Positions 5,987-14,865 of a DNA stretch of 64,000 nucleotides are shown here, one piece after another. The stretch comes from a virus. The DNA is taken from IMG/VR virus record IMGVR_UViG_3300021519_001244, positions 1-64,000 of that record. One strand, given 5' to 3'. Position 1 is the first letter of the stretch. Each line of letters opens with the position of its first letter. Both the position numbers and the translations under genes were made by a program. The notes beneath the pieces were generated by a model. It was not told the DNA's origin, made no database searches, and saw only the letters and a program-made list of their open reading frames with translations.

Positions 5987-8596
5987 ATGAGTTTTGCAAA
6001 CGTTCAACTTGGTACAACAGCAGGGGACCAGTCTGGTGATCCATTACGGATTGCATTCCAAAAAATAAATCAGAATTTTGCCAACATTGCGTCCGGGCAA
6101 GCTAATATTACAGTTTCCGGTGCTGTTTCAACGGTTGCTGGTAGAACTGGAAATGTGATTCTTGGGGTAAATGATATCCTTGGCGCAGCCAGTATCGGTT
6201 ATGTTAATACCTCAGCCAACGCAGCAAACACATTTGTTACTACTACCTATGCTCAATTCTCAGGAAATGTATTTAATTGGATCTCTGCTAACCTAGCGGG
6301 AAATATTGCCAATGCCGCGGCCACATCAATTACCACTAGTGCTGTACTGGCGCCCTTGACTGGATTTCAAGCAAATCTTACAGCCGCAAACCTACGTATA
6401 GCAACACATGATGCTAATCTTGGTACAGCAACAACAAATATTACAGCCCTACAATATACACAAGATACGCAATCTGCTAACCTTGGTACGGCAACAACAA
6501 ACATCACAACATTGTTTGCCAATGCTGGAACACAAGCATCTAGCATCAGCACAATTAATAATAACATCACAGCAGCCAATGCACGTATAGCAACACATGA
6601 TGCTAACCTTGGTACAGCAACAACAAATATTTCTACGCTAACAGCAAATGCTGGCGTACAATCTGCAGCTATTGAAGTATTGAATAGTGGCGCAACAACT
6701 TTAACAACAAACGTAAATGCTCTTCGGGCAAACATCACAGCGGCCAATATAGCCATTGCATCATTGTCTACAGTTAGTATCCCGGAAGTTGCGGCCAATG
6801 TCACTGCGGCCAATGCACGTATAGCAACACATGATGCTAACCTTGGCACAGCAACAACAAATATTACAACATTGTTTGCCAATGCTGGGACACAAGCATC
6901 CAGCATTAATTCTGTTAATGCCAATGTTACCGCGGCCAATGCGGCCATCTCAGCAATAACAGTTGCGTGGACTGCCAACGCCGCAACTCAAGCAGGTGCG
7001 TTAGCAACATTAACATCCAACGCCGCAGTACAGTCGGGAAATATTAGTACATTGACTACAACAGTTGGATATAATTCATCGAATATTTCTTCGTTGTTAT
7101 ATACAACAACTGTGCATGCCGCTAATATTGTTGTACTGACAGGGAACGTTTCTAATTTAGAAGCAAATGCTGGTACACAACAAACACAAATTAATTTACT
7201 TAACGCCAACGTTGCCGGCATTGTTACAGGCAACAGTCTGGTTACTGCTACGCAACTTACAGCAAATATTTTAGCAGTTAATGTTGCTATATCTGCTGCA
7301 AATACTTTGGCAAGTGCAACAACTATCACAGCCAATACTGCAATGAAATCATATGTTGATGCTCAAATTATTTCAGCAAGTGGTTATGGAAATACACAGG
7401 TTGCAGCATACTTGGCGTCAAATCCTCAAACTGGTACCTACAGCAATTCAAATGTTGCAACCTACTTAACTACTACTGGTGTAAACGCAAACATTACAGC
7501 GGCCAATGTAGAAATTGGTCGTTTACGTGCAAACATCACAGCAGCCAATATAGAAATTAGTACACAAATTGCCACGTTAACATCAACAGTATCCAATGTT
7601 GTTTCAAATATATCAGCTGTGAGTGTTGCATGGACAGCAAATGCTGTTACACAGGATACAGCAATAAATTCATTACGTGCAAATATTACAGCATCAAACG
7701 TGGCCATATCAACATTACAAACACAGGTGTATGCTAATACCAATGTAGCAACATATCTACCAACATATCTACCAACATACTCAGGTAATATTAGTGCAGC
7801 CAACATAGCATCTAATTCATATCGTTATGCAAACGGTGTAAGTATTTTAACAGGCATCGGCGGAACATATTCTAACGCCAATGTGATTGCTAATTTACAA
7901 AACTTAACAACCAGCATTACAACCACAGCCAACATTACAGCAACCAACATATATGCATCAAACTTCTTGTATGCAAACGGAGTACCGTACGTTGGTGGAG
8001 GTAACGTTACTGTTATTAACAGCACCGCTGCCAATCTTACGGTGGTTGGTGCATTTTATCAAGGGATAGAGTCGAATGTAAATGCCAATACGTCGGTAAT
8101 CACGTTAGATACACTAACATCAGGAGTTTTCTTTATTGGAAATTTAGCCAGTAATGTTGTTATTAACTTTGCTAACATTGGCCTCCAAGGTAATGCCGGC
8201 GGAGTAGGAAGTACTACAATCACAGGTAATACAAGCACATCAATTTCTATAATAACTAATCAAGGTGCCACTCCGTACCATATTACTGGAATTCAAGTTA
8301 ACGGTAATGCAATAACTACAAGATTCCCAGGGGGCAGCACACCACCAATGGGTGTTGCAAATTTTCAGCAATTAGATCGTCTTGATTTAACCCGTGTTGC
8401 TAATGTATGGTCTTCTGCGCTCTTACGAATATCACCAGCACTGGATACATGGAGTGGTAACATTACAGCAGGTAACGTTATATCCAATGGTAACATCGCG
8501 ATGACATCTAATGTGACACGTAATGTTTTTGTTAATAGTTATGCGCCATTGACCACACAAGGTAACGTTGGTGATATTTGGTATCAGACGTTTTAA
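5987..8596 (+). CDS. long repetitive tail-fibre-like virion protein
   Basis: 869 aa. The N-terminus (MSFANVQLGTTAGDQSGDP...AFQKINQNFANI) is the kind that begins virion structural proteins in T4-like phages. Residues about 40-600 are low-complexity, Ala/Asn/Thr-rich heptad-like repeats. The unit RIATHDANLGTATTNI occurs three times with a fourth partial copy, and AANITAANI-type units recur throughout, consistent with a trimeric fibre shaft. The end (GNVGDIWYQTF) resembles other phage fibre C-termini. It presumably contacts the host surface. The DNA repeats are visible near 6395-6440, 6585-6630 and 6821-6870. A sedolisin gene follows four bases later. Confidence 0.82.
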   Translation: MSFANVQLGTTAGDQSGDPLRIAFQKINQNFANIASGQANITVSGAVSTVAGRTGNVILGVNDILGAASIGYVNTSANAANTFVTTTYAQFSGNVFNWISANLAGNIANAAATSITTSAVLAPLTGFQANLTAANLRIATHDANLGTATTNITALQYTQDTQSANLGTATTNITTLFANAGTQASSISTINNNITAANARIATHDANLGTATTNISTLTANAGVQSAAIEVLNSGATTLTTNVNALRANITAANIAIASLSTVSIPEVAANVTAANARIATHDANLGTATTNITTLFANAGTQASSINSVNANVTAANAAISAITVAWTANAATQAGALATLTSNAAVQSGNISTLTTTVGYNSSNISSLLYTTTVHAANIVVLTGNVSNLEANAGTQQTQINLLNANVAGIVTGNSLVTATQLTANILAVNVAISAANTLASATTITANTAMKSYVDAQIISASGYGNTQVAAYLASNPQTGTYSNSNVATYLTTTGVNANITAANVEIGRLRANITAANIEISTQIATLTSTVSNVVSNISAVSVAWTANAVTQDTAINSLRANITASNVAISTLQTQVYANTNVATYLPTYLPTYSGNISAANIASNSYRYANGVSILTGIGGTYSNANVIANLQNLTTSITTTANITATNIYASNFLYANGVPYVGGGNVTVINSTAANLTVVGAFYQGIESNVNANTSVITLDTLTSGVFFIGNLASNVVINFANIGLQGNAGGVGSTTITGNTSTSISIITNQGATPYHITGIQVNGNAITTRFPGGSTPPMGVANFQQLDRLDLTRVANVWSSALLRISPALDTWSGNITAGNVISNGNIAMTSNVTRNVFVNSYAPLTTQGNVGDIWYQTF

Positions 8597-8599
8597 TAT

Positions 8600-9871
8600 A
8601 TGATAGCCAATACCAGTATTACTTCGTATAGCACACTATCAGCTAATCCAGCTGCCAGTATCTTAGATTATATAAATGGGACCAATGTTACTCCCACTAT
8701 TATTTCAACTGCTTATAATATTCCCAGCAACACAGCATCCAATGTAAAAGTTGGTATCATTAGTCTAGGCGGAGGGTGGCAACCGAGCGACTTACAAAAA
8801 TCACTGGGTAATTTAAGCGTGACACTTGCTCGGTCTATCACAAGCGTTTTGGTAGATGGCGCCGGCAACGTGTTCAGCATAAGCGACAGTAACGCCAGTT
8901 TAGAAAATACGTTAGATTTATATTGTGTGGCCGGCATGGCTCCCAGTGCAAATATTGTTTTATACACTGGACAGAATTCTGTAATGGGTTTTGCTAACGT
9001 AATCAACCGCGCAATAAATGAAAATTGTGATATTATCAGTGTAAGTTGGGGTCTTGATGAATATTATAATACGTATGGAACTTTTTTAGAAACAGCCTTT
9101 GCCAATGCAGCCACACAAGGTATCACTGTTTGTGTTGCTAGTGGTGATTATGGATCATCAAGCGGAAGTACGCCAAGGGTCCTTTCGGTTGGATATCCAG
9201 CTGCCAGTCCAAATGTTGTGGCTGTTGGTGGCACAGTATTAACATATAATACTTCATCATATTCTAGAGTTACAGAGTCGGTCTCTAGTTTATCGGGCGG
9301 AGGCATAAGCACGGTATTTTCTGTGCCAAGTTGGCAAACAGGACTAACATATCAAAAATATTTTACATCTAATTCGTCATATGGACCATCTACCGCTTTA
9401 ACTGGGAGAGGTGTACCGGACGTATCAGCACCGTATCAGACATATCCACTATGGTACAATGGTACTATTGCCAGCGTTTCCGGAACCAGCGCATCTGCAC
9501 CAATCATAGCAGGTATGTTTGCTAGGTACATGTCAATGAATGGCGGCCGGCGGCCTGTTATCAATGGTATACACCCAATATTGTATTCCAACATTAATGC
9601 TTATTCTGATTTAACAACAGGTACCAATGCTGATCCGTTACCCGCTGGATATGCGGCAAACATTGGGTGGGATCCAGTAGTTGGTATGGGAGCCCCAATT
9701 GGAACCGTGCTATACCCAATGATAACATCAGGTGGCACTAAAATTAAAACTGCGGCAAATACGTGGTCCTATGTATCTAACGTACGGGTAAAAACTGGAT
9801 CAACAACGTGGAGTAATGTAAAAGCCGTTTGGACCAAGGTAAATTCAACTACCTGGAAGCAAACGTTTTAG
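8600..9871 (+). CDS. sedolisin-family (S53) serine-carboxyl protease
   Basis: 423 aa with the full S53 catalytic set: Glu102 and Asp106 (LENTLD), oxyanion Asp183 (ASGDYG) and Ser297 in SGTSASAP. The C-terminal calcium-site pattern GWDPVVGMGAP is also present. There is no signal peptide and no long pro-domain, unlike secreted sedolisins. The last 45 residues repeat W-x-x-V units and end TWKQTF, like the preceding fibre's ending, which suggests a virion-attached protease. It follows the fibre gene with a three-base gap, so co-translation is likely. A role in digesting surface protein during adsorption is an inference. Confidence 0.85.
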   Translation: MIANTSITSYSTLSANPAASILDYINGTNVTPTIISTAYNIPSNTASNVKVGIISLGGGWQPSDLQKSLGNLSVTLARSITSVLVDGAGNVFSISDSNASLENTLDLYCVAGMAPSANIVLYTGQNSVMGFANVINRAINENCDIISVSWGLDEYYNTYGTFLETAFANAATQGITVCVASGDYGSSSGSTPRVLSVGYPAASPNVVAVGGTVLTYNTSSYSRVTESVSSLSGGGISTVFSVPSWQTGLTYQKYFTSNSSYGPSTALTGRGVPDVSAPYQTYPLWYNGTIASVSGTSASAPIIAGMFARYMSMNGGRRPVINGIHPILYSNINAYSDLTTGTNADPLPAGYAANIGWDPVVGMGAPIGTVLYPMITSGGTKIKTAANTWSYVSNVRVKTGSTTWSNVKAVWTKVNSTTWKQTF

Positions 9872-9882
9872 CTTTGCTATCT

Positions 9883-9891
9883 GATAAATAA
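9883..9891 (+). promoter_or_regulatory. T4-late-like box upstream of 9916 gene
   Basis: GATAAATAA contains the TAAATA core and lies about 25 bases before the ATG of the next gene, which also has an AGGA ribosome site. Part of the recurrent late-box set in this window. Confidence 0.4.
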
Positions 9892-9915
9892 CACTAATAT
9901 CTGAGGAATTTAACA

Positions 9916-10230
9916 ATGTCTTTTAACGCAAATATCGTAAACATACTTAATTACAATAGTATTCAGAGTGCTGTAATTCCTAGCACACGGGCCCGGGTTT
10001 TGGCCAATATAACTTTACATTATTCGGTTGGCGTAAACCCAACCGCATACACGGGTAATTGTGAATTAATACCAGCAGGCGTTGTTAGATATATTAACAT
10101 GGAAGGCACCAATAACAAACTTGCTTTTATTGCCAGCTCAACTGGTGTTGGCGAAGTCAGTATTGTTCCATGTGGTACCGTACTTAAATCTGGTACAGTA
10201 ACCAGTTCCGACACATATATTCCTACCTAA
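9916..10230 (+). CDS. small virion-associated hypothetical protein
   Basis: 104 aa, beta-rich with no signal peptide. The composition (SFNANIVNILNYNSIQS...) matches its fibre and protease neighbours. AGGA lies about 10 bases before the ATG. The location after the fibre and sedolisin genes suggests a small structural or decoration protein. No family recognised. Confidence 0.6.
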   Translation: MSFNANIVNILNYNSIQSAVIPSTRARVLANITLHYSVGVNPTAYTGNCELIPAGVVRYINMEGTNNKLAFIASSTGVGEVSIVPCGTVLKSGTVTSSDTYIPT

Positions 10231-10330
10231 TCAAAACTTAAATACCCAACACGTTATATTAACCAAACTGCTTGACGACGTACATTTATTATAGTAAACT
10301 TATTGAGCTAAAACTCAATAAATACTAACT

Positions 10331-11842
10331 ATGATACTTGCCTGGCTATTGCTCTTAACTGGATTAACCATATCCTCTGTTGCTATCTACTATAGCGTAG
10401 TAGGCCTCACAGCAATCTTCAGTGCGGCGGCAGTCCCAATTATGATTATGGGTGTAAGCCTTGAAGTGGCCAAATTAGTTTGCGCTACCTGGATCAAACA
10501 GTATTGGACACAAGTACCAAGGTTAATGAAAACCTATATGGTCACAGCCGTTGTGCTGTTGATGCTGATTACAAGTATGGGTATTTTTGGATTCCTAAGC
10601 AAAGCACACAACGACCAAAACCTAGTGTCGGGTGATGTACAAAGTAAAATAGCAATATATGATGAAAAGATACGAACAGCCCGCGACAACATTGAAGCTA
10701 ACCGCAAGGCGCTTAAACAAATGGATGAAGCTGTGGACCAAGTTATGGGTAGGTCAACTGATGAAAAAGGTGCAGACAAAGCAGTCGCCATCCGTAACGG
10801 TCAAAAGCGTGATCGTGCCGCTATTGCCAAAGACATAGAAGCTAACCAACGTATCATTGCCACACTAAATGATGAAGCCGCACCCATACGTGCTGAAGTA
10901 CGTAAGGTAGAAGCCGAAGTTGGCCCAATTAAATACATAGCGGCATTCTTATACGGTGTTACCCCAGATGCAGGTATGTTGGAAAAAGCAGTAACTTGGA
11001 TTATTATCACCATTGTTGTTGTATTTGACCCGCTGGCAGTTATCATGCTATTAGCCGCACAAATGACCTTTGCATGGCGACGTGCTGAAGGCGGTTGGGT
11101 ACACGACAAGGATGGAACCATTGTTGGTGTAACTCCTGGTACAAAAATAACCGACGATGAAGCGGCAATGGATATTTCTGCCGAGGATATTCCTGGAGTA
11201 ACCACACGTCCGTTTACACAAGCAGAAATAGATGCCCTAAATAAACCAATTGTTGATGAAGCCATTACAGTGGAAAAGTATGCAGAAAATAATCCACCAA
11301 TTAATGAAAGTATAATTAGCACAGAACCTACTATACAAGAACTGGATTCTAATGTTGGCAAAAAACCAATTGTTGACGAAATACAAGAACCACCTGTTGC
11401 GGCTGAACCACAATTTGAAGGTATCCGGACTCCGGGATCGGATGAATGGGTACAAACTGGTCCAGTATTTGACGCACCAAATCTACGTGCGGCTGAAGCA
11501 TCGCCCGGTCGTAATAGAGGGGTAATGTACAGCCAACCGGTGCAGGCTGATAATACACCATCGCTTGGTAAGGCCAGCAATAGTGACTTTGGAAACCAAT
11601 ACCCCGACAATCCTGAAAAGGGAGATGTTTATTTACGTACAGACTTCCTTCCAAATCGATTATTTAAATATAATGGCAATAAATGGATAGAGGTTGACAA
11701 AAATCAAACTGATGTGTATGCTTATGAAGAACAGTATATTAAGTATTTGATAGAGCAAATAGAGCAAGGCAAATATGATGCCGAAACTTTAACAGCAGTT
11801 GAGCGTGAACAAATAGCACAATATATAGGAAAAAATGCATAG
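10331..11842 (+). CDS. membrane protein with coiled coil and long soluble tail
   Basis: 503 aa. Two hydrophobic segments at residues 1-55 and one or two more at about 60-85 and 215-245 indicate an integral membrane protein. Residues about 90-200 are a charged coiled coil. The C-terminal half is acidic and Pro-rich, ending with GDVYLRTDFLPNRLFKYNGNKW, a segment common in phage tail proteins. No ribosome site precedes the ATG; a TAAATA box ends seven bases before it. Similar proteins are found in T4-like marine phages with unknown function. Possible roles are membrane attachment during infection or ejection. Confidence 0.65.
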   Translation: MILAWLLLLTGLTISSVAIYYSVVGLTAIFSAAAVPIMIMGVSLEVAKLVCATWIKQYWTQVPRLMKTYMVTAVVLLMLITSMGIFGFLSKAHNDQNLVSGDVQSKIAIYDEKIRTARDNIEANRKALKQMDEAVDQVMGRSTDEKGADKAVAIRNGQKRDRAAIAKDIEANQRIIATLNDEAAPIRAEVRKVEAEVGPIKYIAAFLYGVTPDAGMLEKAVTWIIITIVVVFDPLAVIMLLAAQMTFAWRRAEGGWVHDKDGTIVGVTPGTKITDDEAAMDISAEDIPGVTTRPFTQAEIDALNKPIVDEAITVEKYAENNPPINESIISTEPTIQELDSNVGKKPIVDEIQEPPVAAEPQFEGIRTPGSDEWVQTGPVFDAPNLRAAEASPGRNRGVMYSQPVQADNTPSLGKASNSDFGNQYPDNPEKGDVYLRTDFLPNRLFKYNGNKWIEVDKNQTDVYAYEEQYIKYLIEQIEQGKYDAETLTAVEREQIAQYIGKNA

Positions 11843-12071
11843 CAATTTTATAACACCGCCGGATTATATTCAATCAATATTGATTTTAAACGCAACCGAA
11901 GAGCAAATTAAAGAATGTGCTGATACGTGTAAAGACAAGGGCAAGGCATACAATGTTTACTTTTATAATGCTGAAATGAATCAGCCCGATTGGCTTGAGG
12001 GTATTAAATCAAAGATTGATGTAACATTGGATGCAAATATTACTAACCCAGCAGACTACTTTAATAAATAA
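11835..12071 (+). CDS. small hypothetical protein, 78 aa
   Basis: Overlaps the preceding gene by 8 bases, suggesting coupled translation. It is an acidic soluble protein with two cysteines spaced CADTC in the middle. Its own last bases overlap the TAAATA box that appears to drive the bS21 gene. Unknown function. Confidence 0.6.
   Translation: MHSNFITPPDYIQSILILNATEEQIKECADTCKDKGKAYNVYFYNAEMNQPDWLEGIKSKIDVTLDANITNPADYFNK
12063..12070 (+). promoter_or_regulatory. late-like box placing transcription start at the bS21 ATG
   Basis: AATAAATA ends at 12070, six bases before the ATG at 12076. T4 late transcripts begin about six bases after this element, so the mRNA would start at the start codon. 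No ribosome site is present in the region, in agreement. Confidence 0.5.
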
Positions 12072-12075
12072 CTTT

Positions 12076-12324
12076 ATGGCATATTACTCAAAAGAAAAAC
12101 CAATGTTTCCGGGAAATACTGTTACATTACGTGATGGGGAACCAATAGAAAAAGCATTACGTAAATTCAAAAAGAAGGTATTGGAATCAGGATTACTTCG
12201 TGAACTTAAAGAACGTGAGTTTTACGAAAAACCAACTACCCGTCGTAAGAAGGCCAAAGCCTCTGCTAAGAATCGCTGGCGCAAAAAGTTAGCATCCGAA
12301 TCTCTCCCTAAAAAAATGTATTGA
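12076..12324 (+). CDS. rpsU: ribosomal protein bS21, phage-encoded
   Basis: 82 aa containing the bS21 signature: VTLRDGEPIEKALRKFKKKV followed by EFYEKPTTRRKKAKASAKNRW. bS21 sits next to the 3' end of 16S rRNA in the small subunit and helps initiation on natural mRNAs; phage copies are well documented in large aquatic phages. Here it presumably replaces host bS21 during infection. The ATG is chosen over an upstream in-frame one because homology starts here. The gene appears leaderless, which is notable for a protein that affects initiation. Confidence 0.9.
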   Translation: MAYYSKEKPMFPGNTVTLRDGEPIEKALRKFKKKVLESGLLRELKEREFYEKPTTRRKKAKASAKNRWRKKLASESLPKKMY

Positions 12325-12433
12325 TTTTACCAATATGTATTGCTTTAATGGACAATATGTAGTATAAATATATTTGTAGTGCCCAGGTGGGGCTACATTT
12401 TATAGTCATCTTGCTTAATAAAGGAGAAAACAA

Positions 12434-12898
12434 ATGACACAATTCACAATCGGAAAACTTCATACACTCGACGTACCTGCATTCGTAAACCAACTTCATC
12501 GTCAAACAATTGGCTTTGACAATATGTTTGATCAGCTACATCGCACTTTTGCCAACAGCAAAACCGACGGCAATTATCCCCCACATAACGTAGTTAAACT
12601 AGACGACACTCATTATGTTATCGAAGTTGCTGTGGCTGGATTTAGCGAAAGCGAAATTGATGTTGAATTAACTGATAATCTATTAACGGTTAAAGGCGAA
12701 CAGGTAAAAAGCGAAACAGAAGTGGAATACTTACATAAAGGCATTAGTGCCCGTAATTTTGTTCGTACCTTCCCGCTGGCAGAGCACATCGAAGTTCGTG
12801 GTGCCACTGTTAAAAATGGTATACTTGGCATTGCATTGGAACAACTAGTTCCGGATGAAGAGAAGCCTAAAAAGATACAAATTACGTTTGCAAAATAA
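12434..12898 (+). CDS. small heat-shock protein (Hsp20/alpha-crystallin)
   Basis: 154 aa. The alpha-crystallin domain spans residues about 45-140, with VIEVAVAGFSESEIDVELTDNLLTVKGE and the terminal strand region GATVKNGILGIALEQLVP. Small Hsp20 proteins hold unfolded proteins, and T4-like phages of cyanobacteria and other aquatic hosts often carry one. Here it precedes ClpS. An AAAGGAG ribosome site lies about seven bases before the ATG. Similar in size to bacterial IbpA, to which it is related. Terminated by a hairpin at about 12918-12950. Confidence 0.9.
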   Translation: MTQFTIGKLHTLDVPAFVNQLHRQTIGFDNMFDQLHRTFANSKTDGNYPPHNVVKLDDTHYVIEVAVAGFSESEIDVELTDNLLTVKGEQVKSETEVEYLHKGISARNFVRTFPLAEHIEVRGATVKNGILGIALEQLVPDEEKPKKIQITFAK

Positions 12899-12917
12899 GT
12901 AATTTATGTGTATAATA

Positions 12918-12950
12918 AAGGGGAGTTACACAACTTCCCTTTATTTTTAT
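12918..12950 (+). terminator. intrinsic terminator after hsp20
   Basis: AAAGGGGAGTT and AACTTCCCTTT form an 11-bp arm pair with one wobble around a four-base loop, followed by a T-rich run. A TATAAT-like hexamer lies just upstream at about 12911, so the element could also be the leader of the clpS transcript. Confidence 0.65.
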
Positions 12951-12951
12951 T

Positions 12952-13281
12952 ATGAATGATACTATGACAACAACGAAAACAACTACAGTAGTTAATCAAC
13001 GGATTGAACCAAAGTTGAACATCAGTGAGCCTCCACAATATCGTGTGATTTATATCAATGATGAAACAACAACTCAAGAATTTGTTGTAGAAACCCTTAA
13101 GGCTATTTTCAACTATGATGAAGGCGCCGCCGAAGCATTAACAGCCAAGGTCCACGAAGAAGGTAGCGCAGTAGTAGCAGTATTGCCATATGAAATGGCA
13201 GAACAAAAAGGTATTGAAGTTACCTTACTTGCACGTAATCACGGATTCCCATTACAAGTAAAAATCGAACAAGATAAATGA
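12952..13281 (+). CDS. clpS: ClpS-like adaptor for ClpA/ClpP proteolysis
   Basis: 109 aa matching the ClpS core: YRVIYINDETTTQEFVVETLKAIFNYDEGAA, then VHEEGSAVVAVLPYEMAEQKG and GFPLQVKIEQ at the end. The NDxxTT element and the early helix form the N-degron pocket. ClpS delivers proteins with destabilising N-termini to ClpAP. The phage also encodes ClpP (43009-43602), so the pair could form a phage-controlled pathway. Start at 12952 or at an in-frame ATG four codons later; neither has a clear ribosome site. It overlaps the next gene by 4 bases. Confidence 0.85.
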   Translation: MNDTMTTTKTTTVVNQRIEPKLNISEPPQYRVIYINDETTTQEFVVETLKAIFNYDEGAAEALTAKVHEEGSAVVAVLPYEMAEQKGIEVTLLARNHGFPLQVKIEQDK

Positions 13282-13742
13282 TATTTAACCACGTTAGAAA
13301 ACTCAAAGACGAAGGTAAGAAGATTGGCATAACATTCAGCACCTTTGACCTATTACATGCTGGCCATATTGCCATGCTTGCGGAAGCCAAAAACCATTGC
13401 GATTACTTGATTGCAGGCTTACAAACAGACCCAACTATAGATCGCCCAGACACTAAAAACAAACCGGTGCAAAGTATCGTGGAACGCCAGATACAGCTGG
13501 CCGCTTGTCGTTATGTTGATGAAGTAGTAGTGTATCAAACAGAACAGGACCTAATTGACTTACTGCTGATCCTGCCAATTGATGTACGTGTGCTGGGTGT
13601 TGAATACGAAGACAAAGAATATAGTGGTAAAGCGGAAGGTGTTAAGCGCAATATTACAGCAGTCTTTAACGGTCGTGATCATTCATTTTCTAGTTCGGGA
13701 TTGCGTAGCCGTGTAGTAGCCGCCCAAAAACTACTAACGTAG
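13278..13742 (+). CDS. nucleotidyltransferase of the RfaE/TagD type
   Basis: 154 aa. The HxGH motif is at residues 27-30 (LLHAGH) and the second signature is SSSGLRSRV near the end, the pattern of cytidylyl- and adenylyltransferases that make CDP-glycerol or ADP-heptose. It overlaps ClpS by four bases. Which sugar or alcohol phosphate is used cannot be told from sequence. It may feed surface glycan or nucleotide-sugar synthesis, alongside the sugar dehydrogenase at 30028-31251. Confidence 0.82.
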   Translation: MIFNHVRKLKDEGKKIGITFSTFDLLHAGHIAMLAEAKNHCDYLIAGLQTDPTIDRPDTKNKPVQSIVERQIQLAACRYVDEVVVYQTEQDLIDLLLILPIDVRVLGVEYEDKEYSGKAEGVKRNITAVFNGRDHSFSSSGLRSRVVAAQKLLT

Positions 13743-14810
13743 TAATCCAATATCGGTCCTGTAAGTGAAGCCAGACCCCAATAAACAAGTGTAGAGTATA
13801 TCGCAAGATTGCTCTACATTTTCTTTTGCAGCCATTACTGTTCCGTGATACGGTGCATTTTTTTGACAGAGGCTATAAACAATATCGCTTGGTACATTAG
13901 ATAATACACCGTTGCCCCATAAGCTAATAGCAACAGGTCGTAACGTGTTGCACGTAATCTTAGGTATTTCTTTGCCTGTGGCTGTTAGGTATAACAATTC
14001 TACAATATCATTTTCAATCGTTGGTACAATGGTTTGTATTTCCGGATCACCAGATCTAATGTTAATTTCAAGTATGTAAGGAACCCCTTGACTAACAAGT
14101 ATGCCCAGGAATATAAAGCCTATGTAAGGATCTGTCTTCTTTAAATGATGATAGATTTTGTCGGCATATTCATGCACGATATGATCAATATCAGTAACAC
14201 AATATGCACCCATACCTGGTGTATTATCTCCGTGATCACCATCTAACCTTTGCTTATAATCACGGGCCGATCCAAAGTACTGCCAGTTTTGGTCACCAAA
14301 CAATGCGTGATAGGAATATTCGCGATCGGCTGGTACATATTCTTCCACTAAAAAATTACGCTGTTCTCCAGGAAATAACTGAGCACAGGTCCATGTACTT
14401 GATTTAATGTATTCATATGCCCAGTTACAATTATCTTCGGTCACAATGATTGTCTGTAGACCAAATCTATTATCTCTATTGAACTTAACCACAAATGGTT
14501 GTGTAAAATGATTAAATTGTTTGAGTAATTCTTCCAACTCAAATACTTGGAATTTTGGTGTGGGGATTCCGAGCTTGAGAAACATTTCTTTTGTTTGAAC
14601 TCTGTCCCATTCAAGCATGGCATTATGTCGGCTGGGAATAGTGTGTGGCACAGTATAATTTAAATTTTGGAACGGCTGACGGCTGTTCAAGGAAATAATC
14701 AGATCGGCACGATCCATTTCATTAATAACTTGCACATTTGAGTCACGCTCAAGCCACTGTTTTAGGAAATGGGAGCCAGACAGTAAGGTACCAATAATAC
14801 CAATTTTCAT
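13734..14810 (-). CDS. PurD-like ATP-grasp ligase
   Basis: 358 aa from the chosen start at 14810 (MKIGIIG, the usual N-terminus of PurD); an ATG five codons further upstream is possible. Matches to glycinamide ribonucleotide synthetase are GDNTPGMGAY and the metal-binding strand YILEINIRSGDPEIQTIVP, with an ATP-grasp core FVVKFNRDNRFG. PurD catalyses the second step of purine synthesis, and purine genes are common in large phages. Divergence is considerable, so it may ligate a different substrate. It is on the minus strand, tail to tail with the nucleotidyltransferase, with an 8-base overlap. Confidence 0.72.
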   Translation of the reverse strand: MKIGIIGTLLSGSHFLKQWLERDSNVQVINEMDRADLIISLNSRQPFQNLNYTVPHTIPSRHNAMLEWDRVQTKEMFLKLGIPTPKFQVFELEELLKQFNHFTQPFVVKFNRDNRFGLQTIIVTEDNCNWAYEYIKSSTWTCAQLFPGEQRNFLVEEYVPADREYSYHALFGDQNWQYFGSARDYKQRLDGDHGDNTPGMGAYCVTDIDHIVHEYADKIYHHLKKTDPYIGFIFLGILVSQGVPYILEINIRSGDPEIQTIVPTIENDIVELLYLTATGKEIPKITCNTLRPVAISLWGNGVLSNVPSDIVYSLCQKNAPYHGTVMAAKENVEQSCDILYTCLLGSGFTYRTDIGLLR

Positions 14811-14830
14811 GTAAGTATATATCATTTAAA

Positions 14831-14859
14831 TTGACCTTAATATAAAAATGTAGTATAAT
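14831..14859 (+). promoter_or_regulatory. sigma70 promoter for leaderless exonuclease mRNA
   Basis: TTGACC (14831-14836), exactly 17 spacer bases, and TATAAT (14854-14859). The ATG at 14866 lies seven bases after the -10, where transcription would start, and no ribosome site is present. This supports a leaderless transcript. Confidence 0.75.
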
Positions 14860-14865
14860 GTTTTT

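Noticed and set aside
6367-8034. Long open frames on the minus strand under the fibre gene
   Set aside because: They mirror the low-complexity Ala/Asn/Thr repeats of the plus-strand fibre; composition is hydrophobic and repetitive in the antisense frame, with no ribosome sites.
12380-12433. RNA thermometer (ROSE-like) in the hsp20 leader
   Set aside because: A hairpin around TGTAG...CTACA exists, but it does not cover the AAAGGAG site, and no ROSE anti-ribosome-site motif was found.
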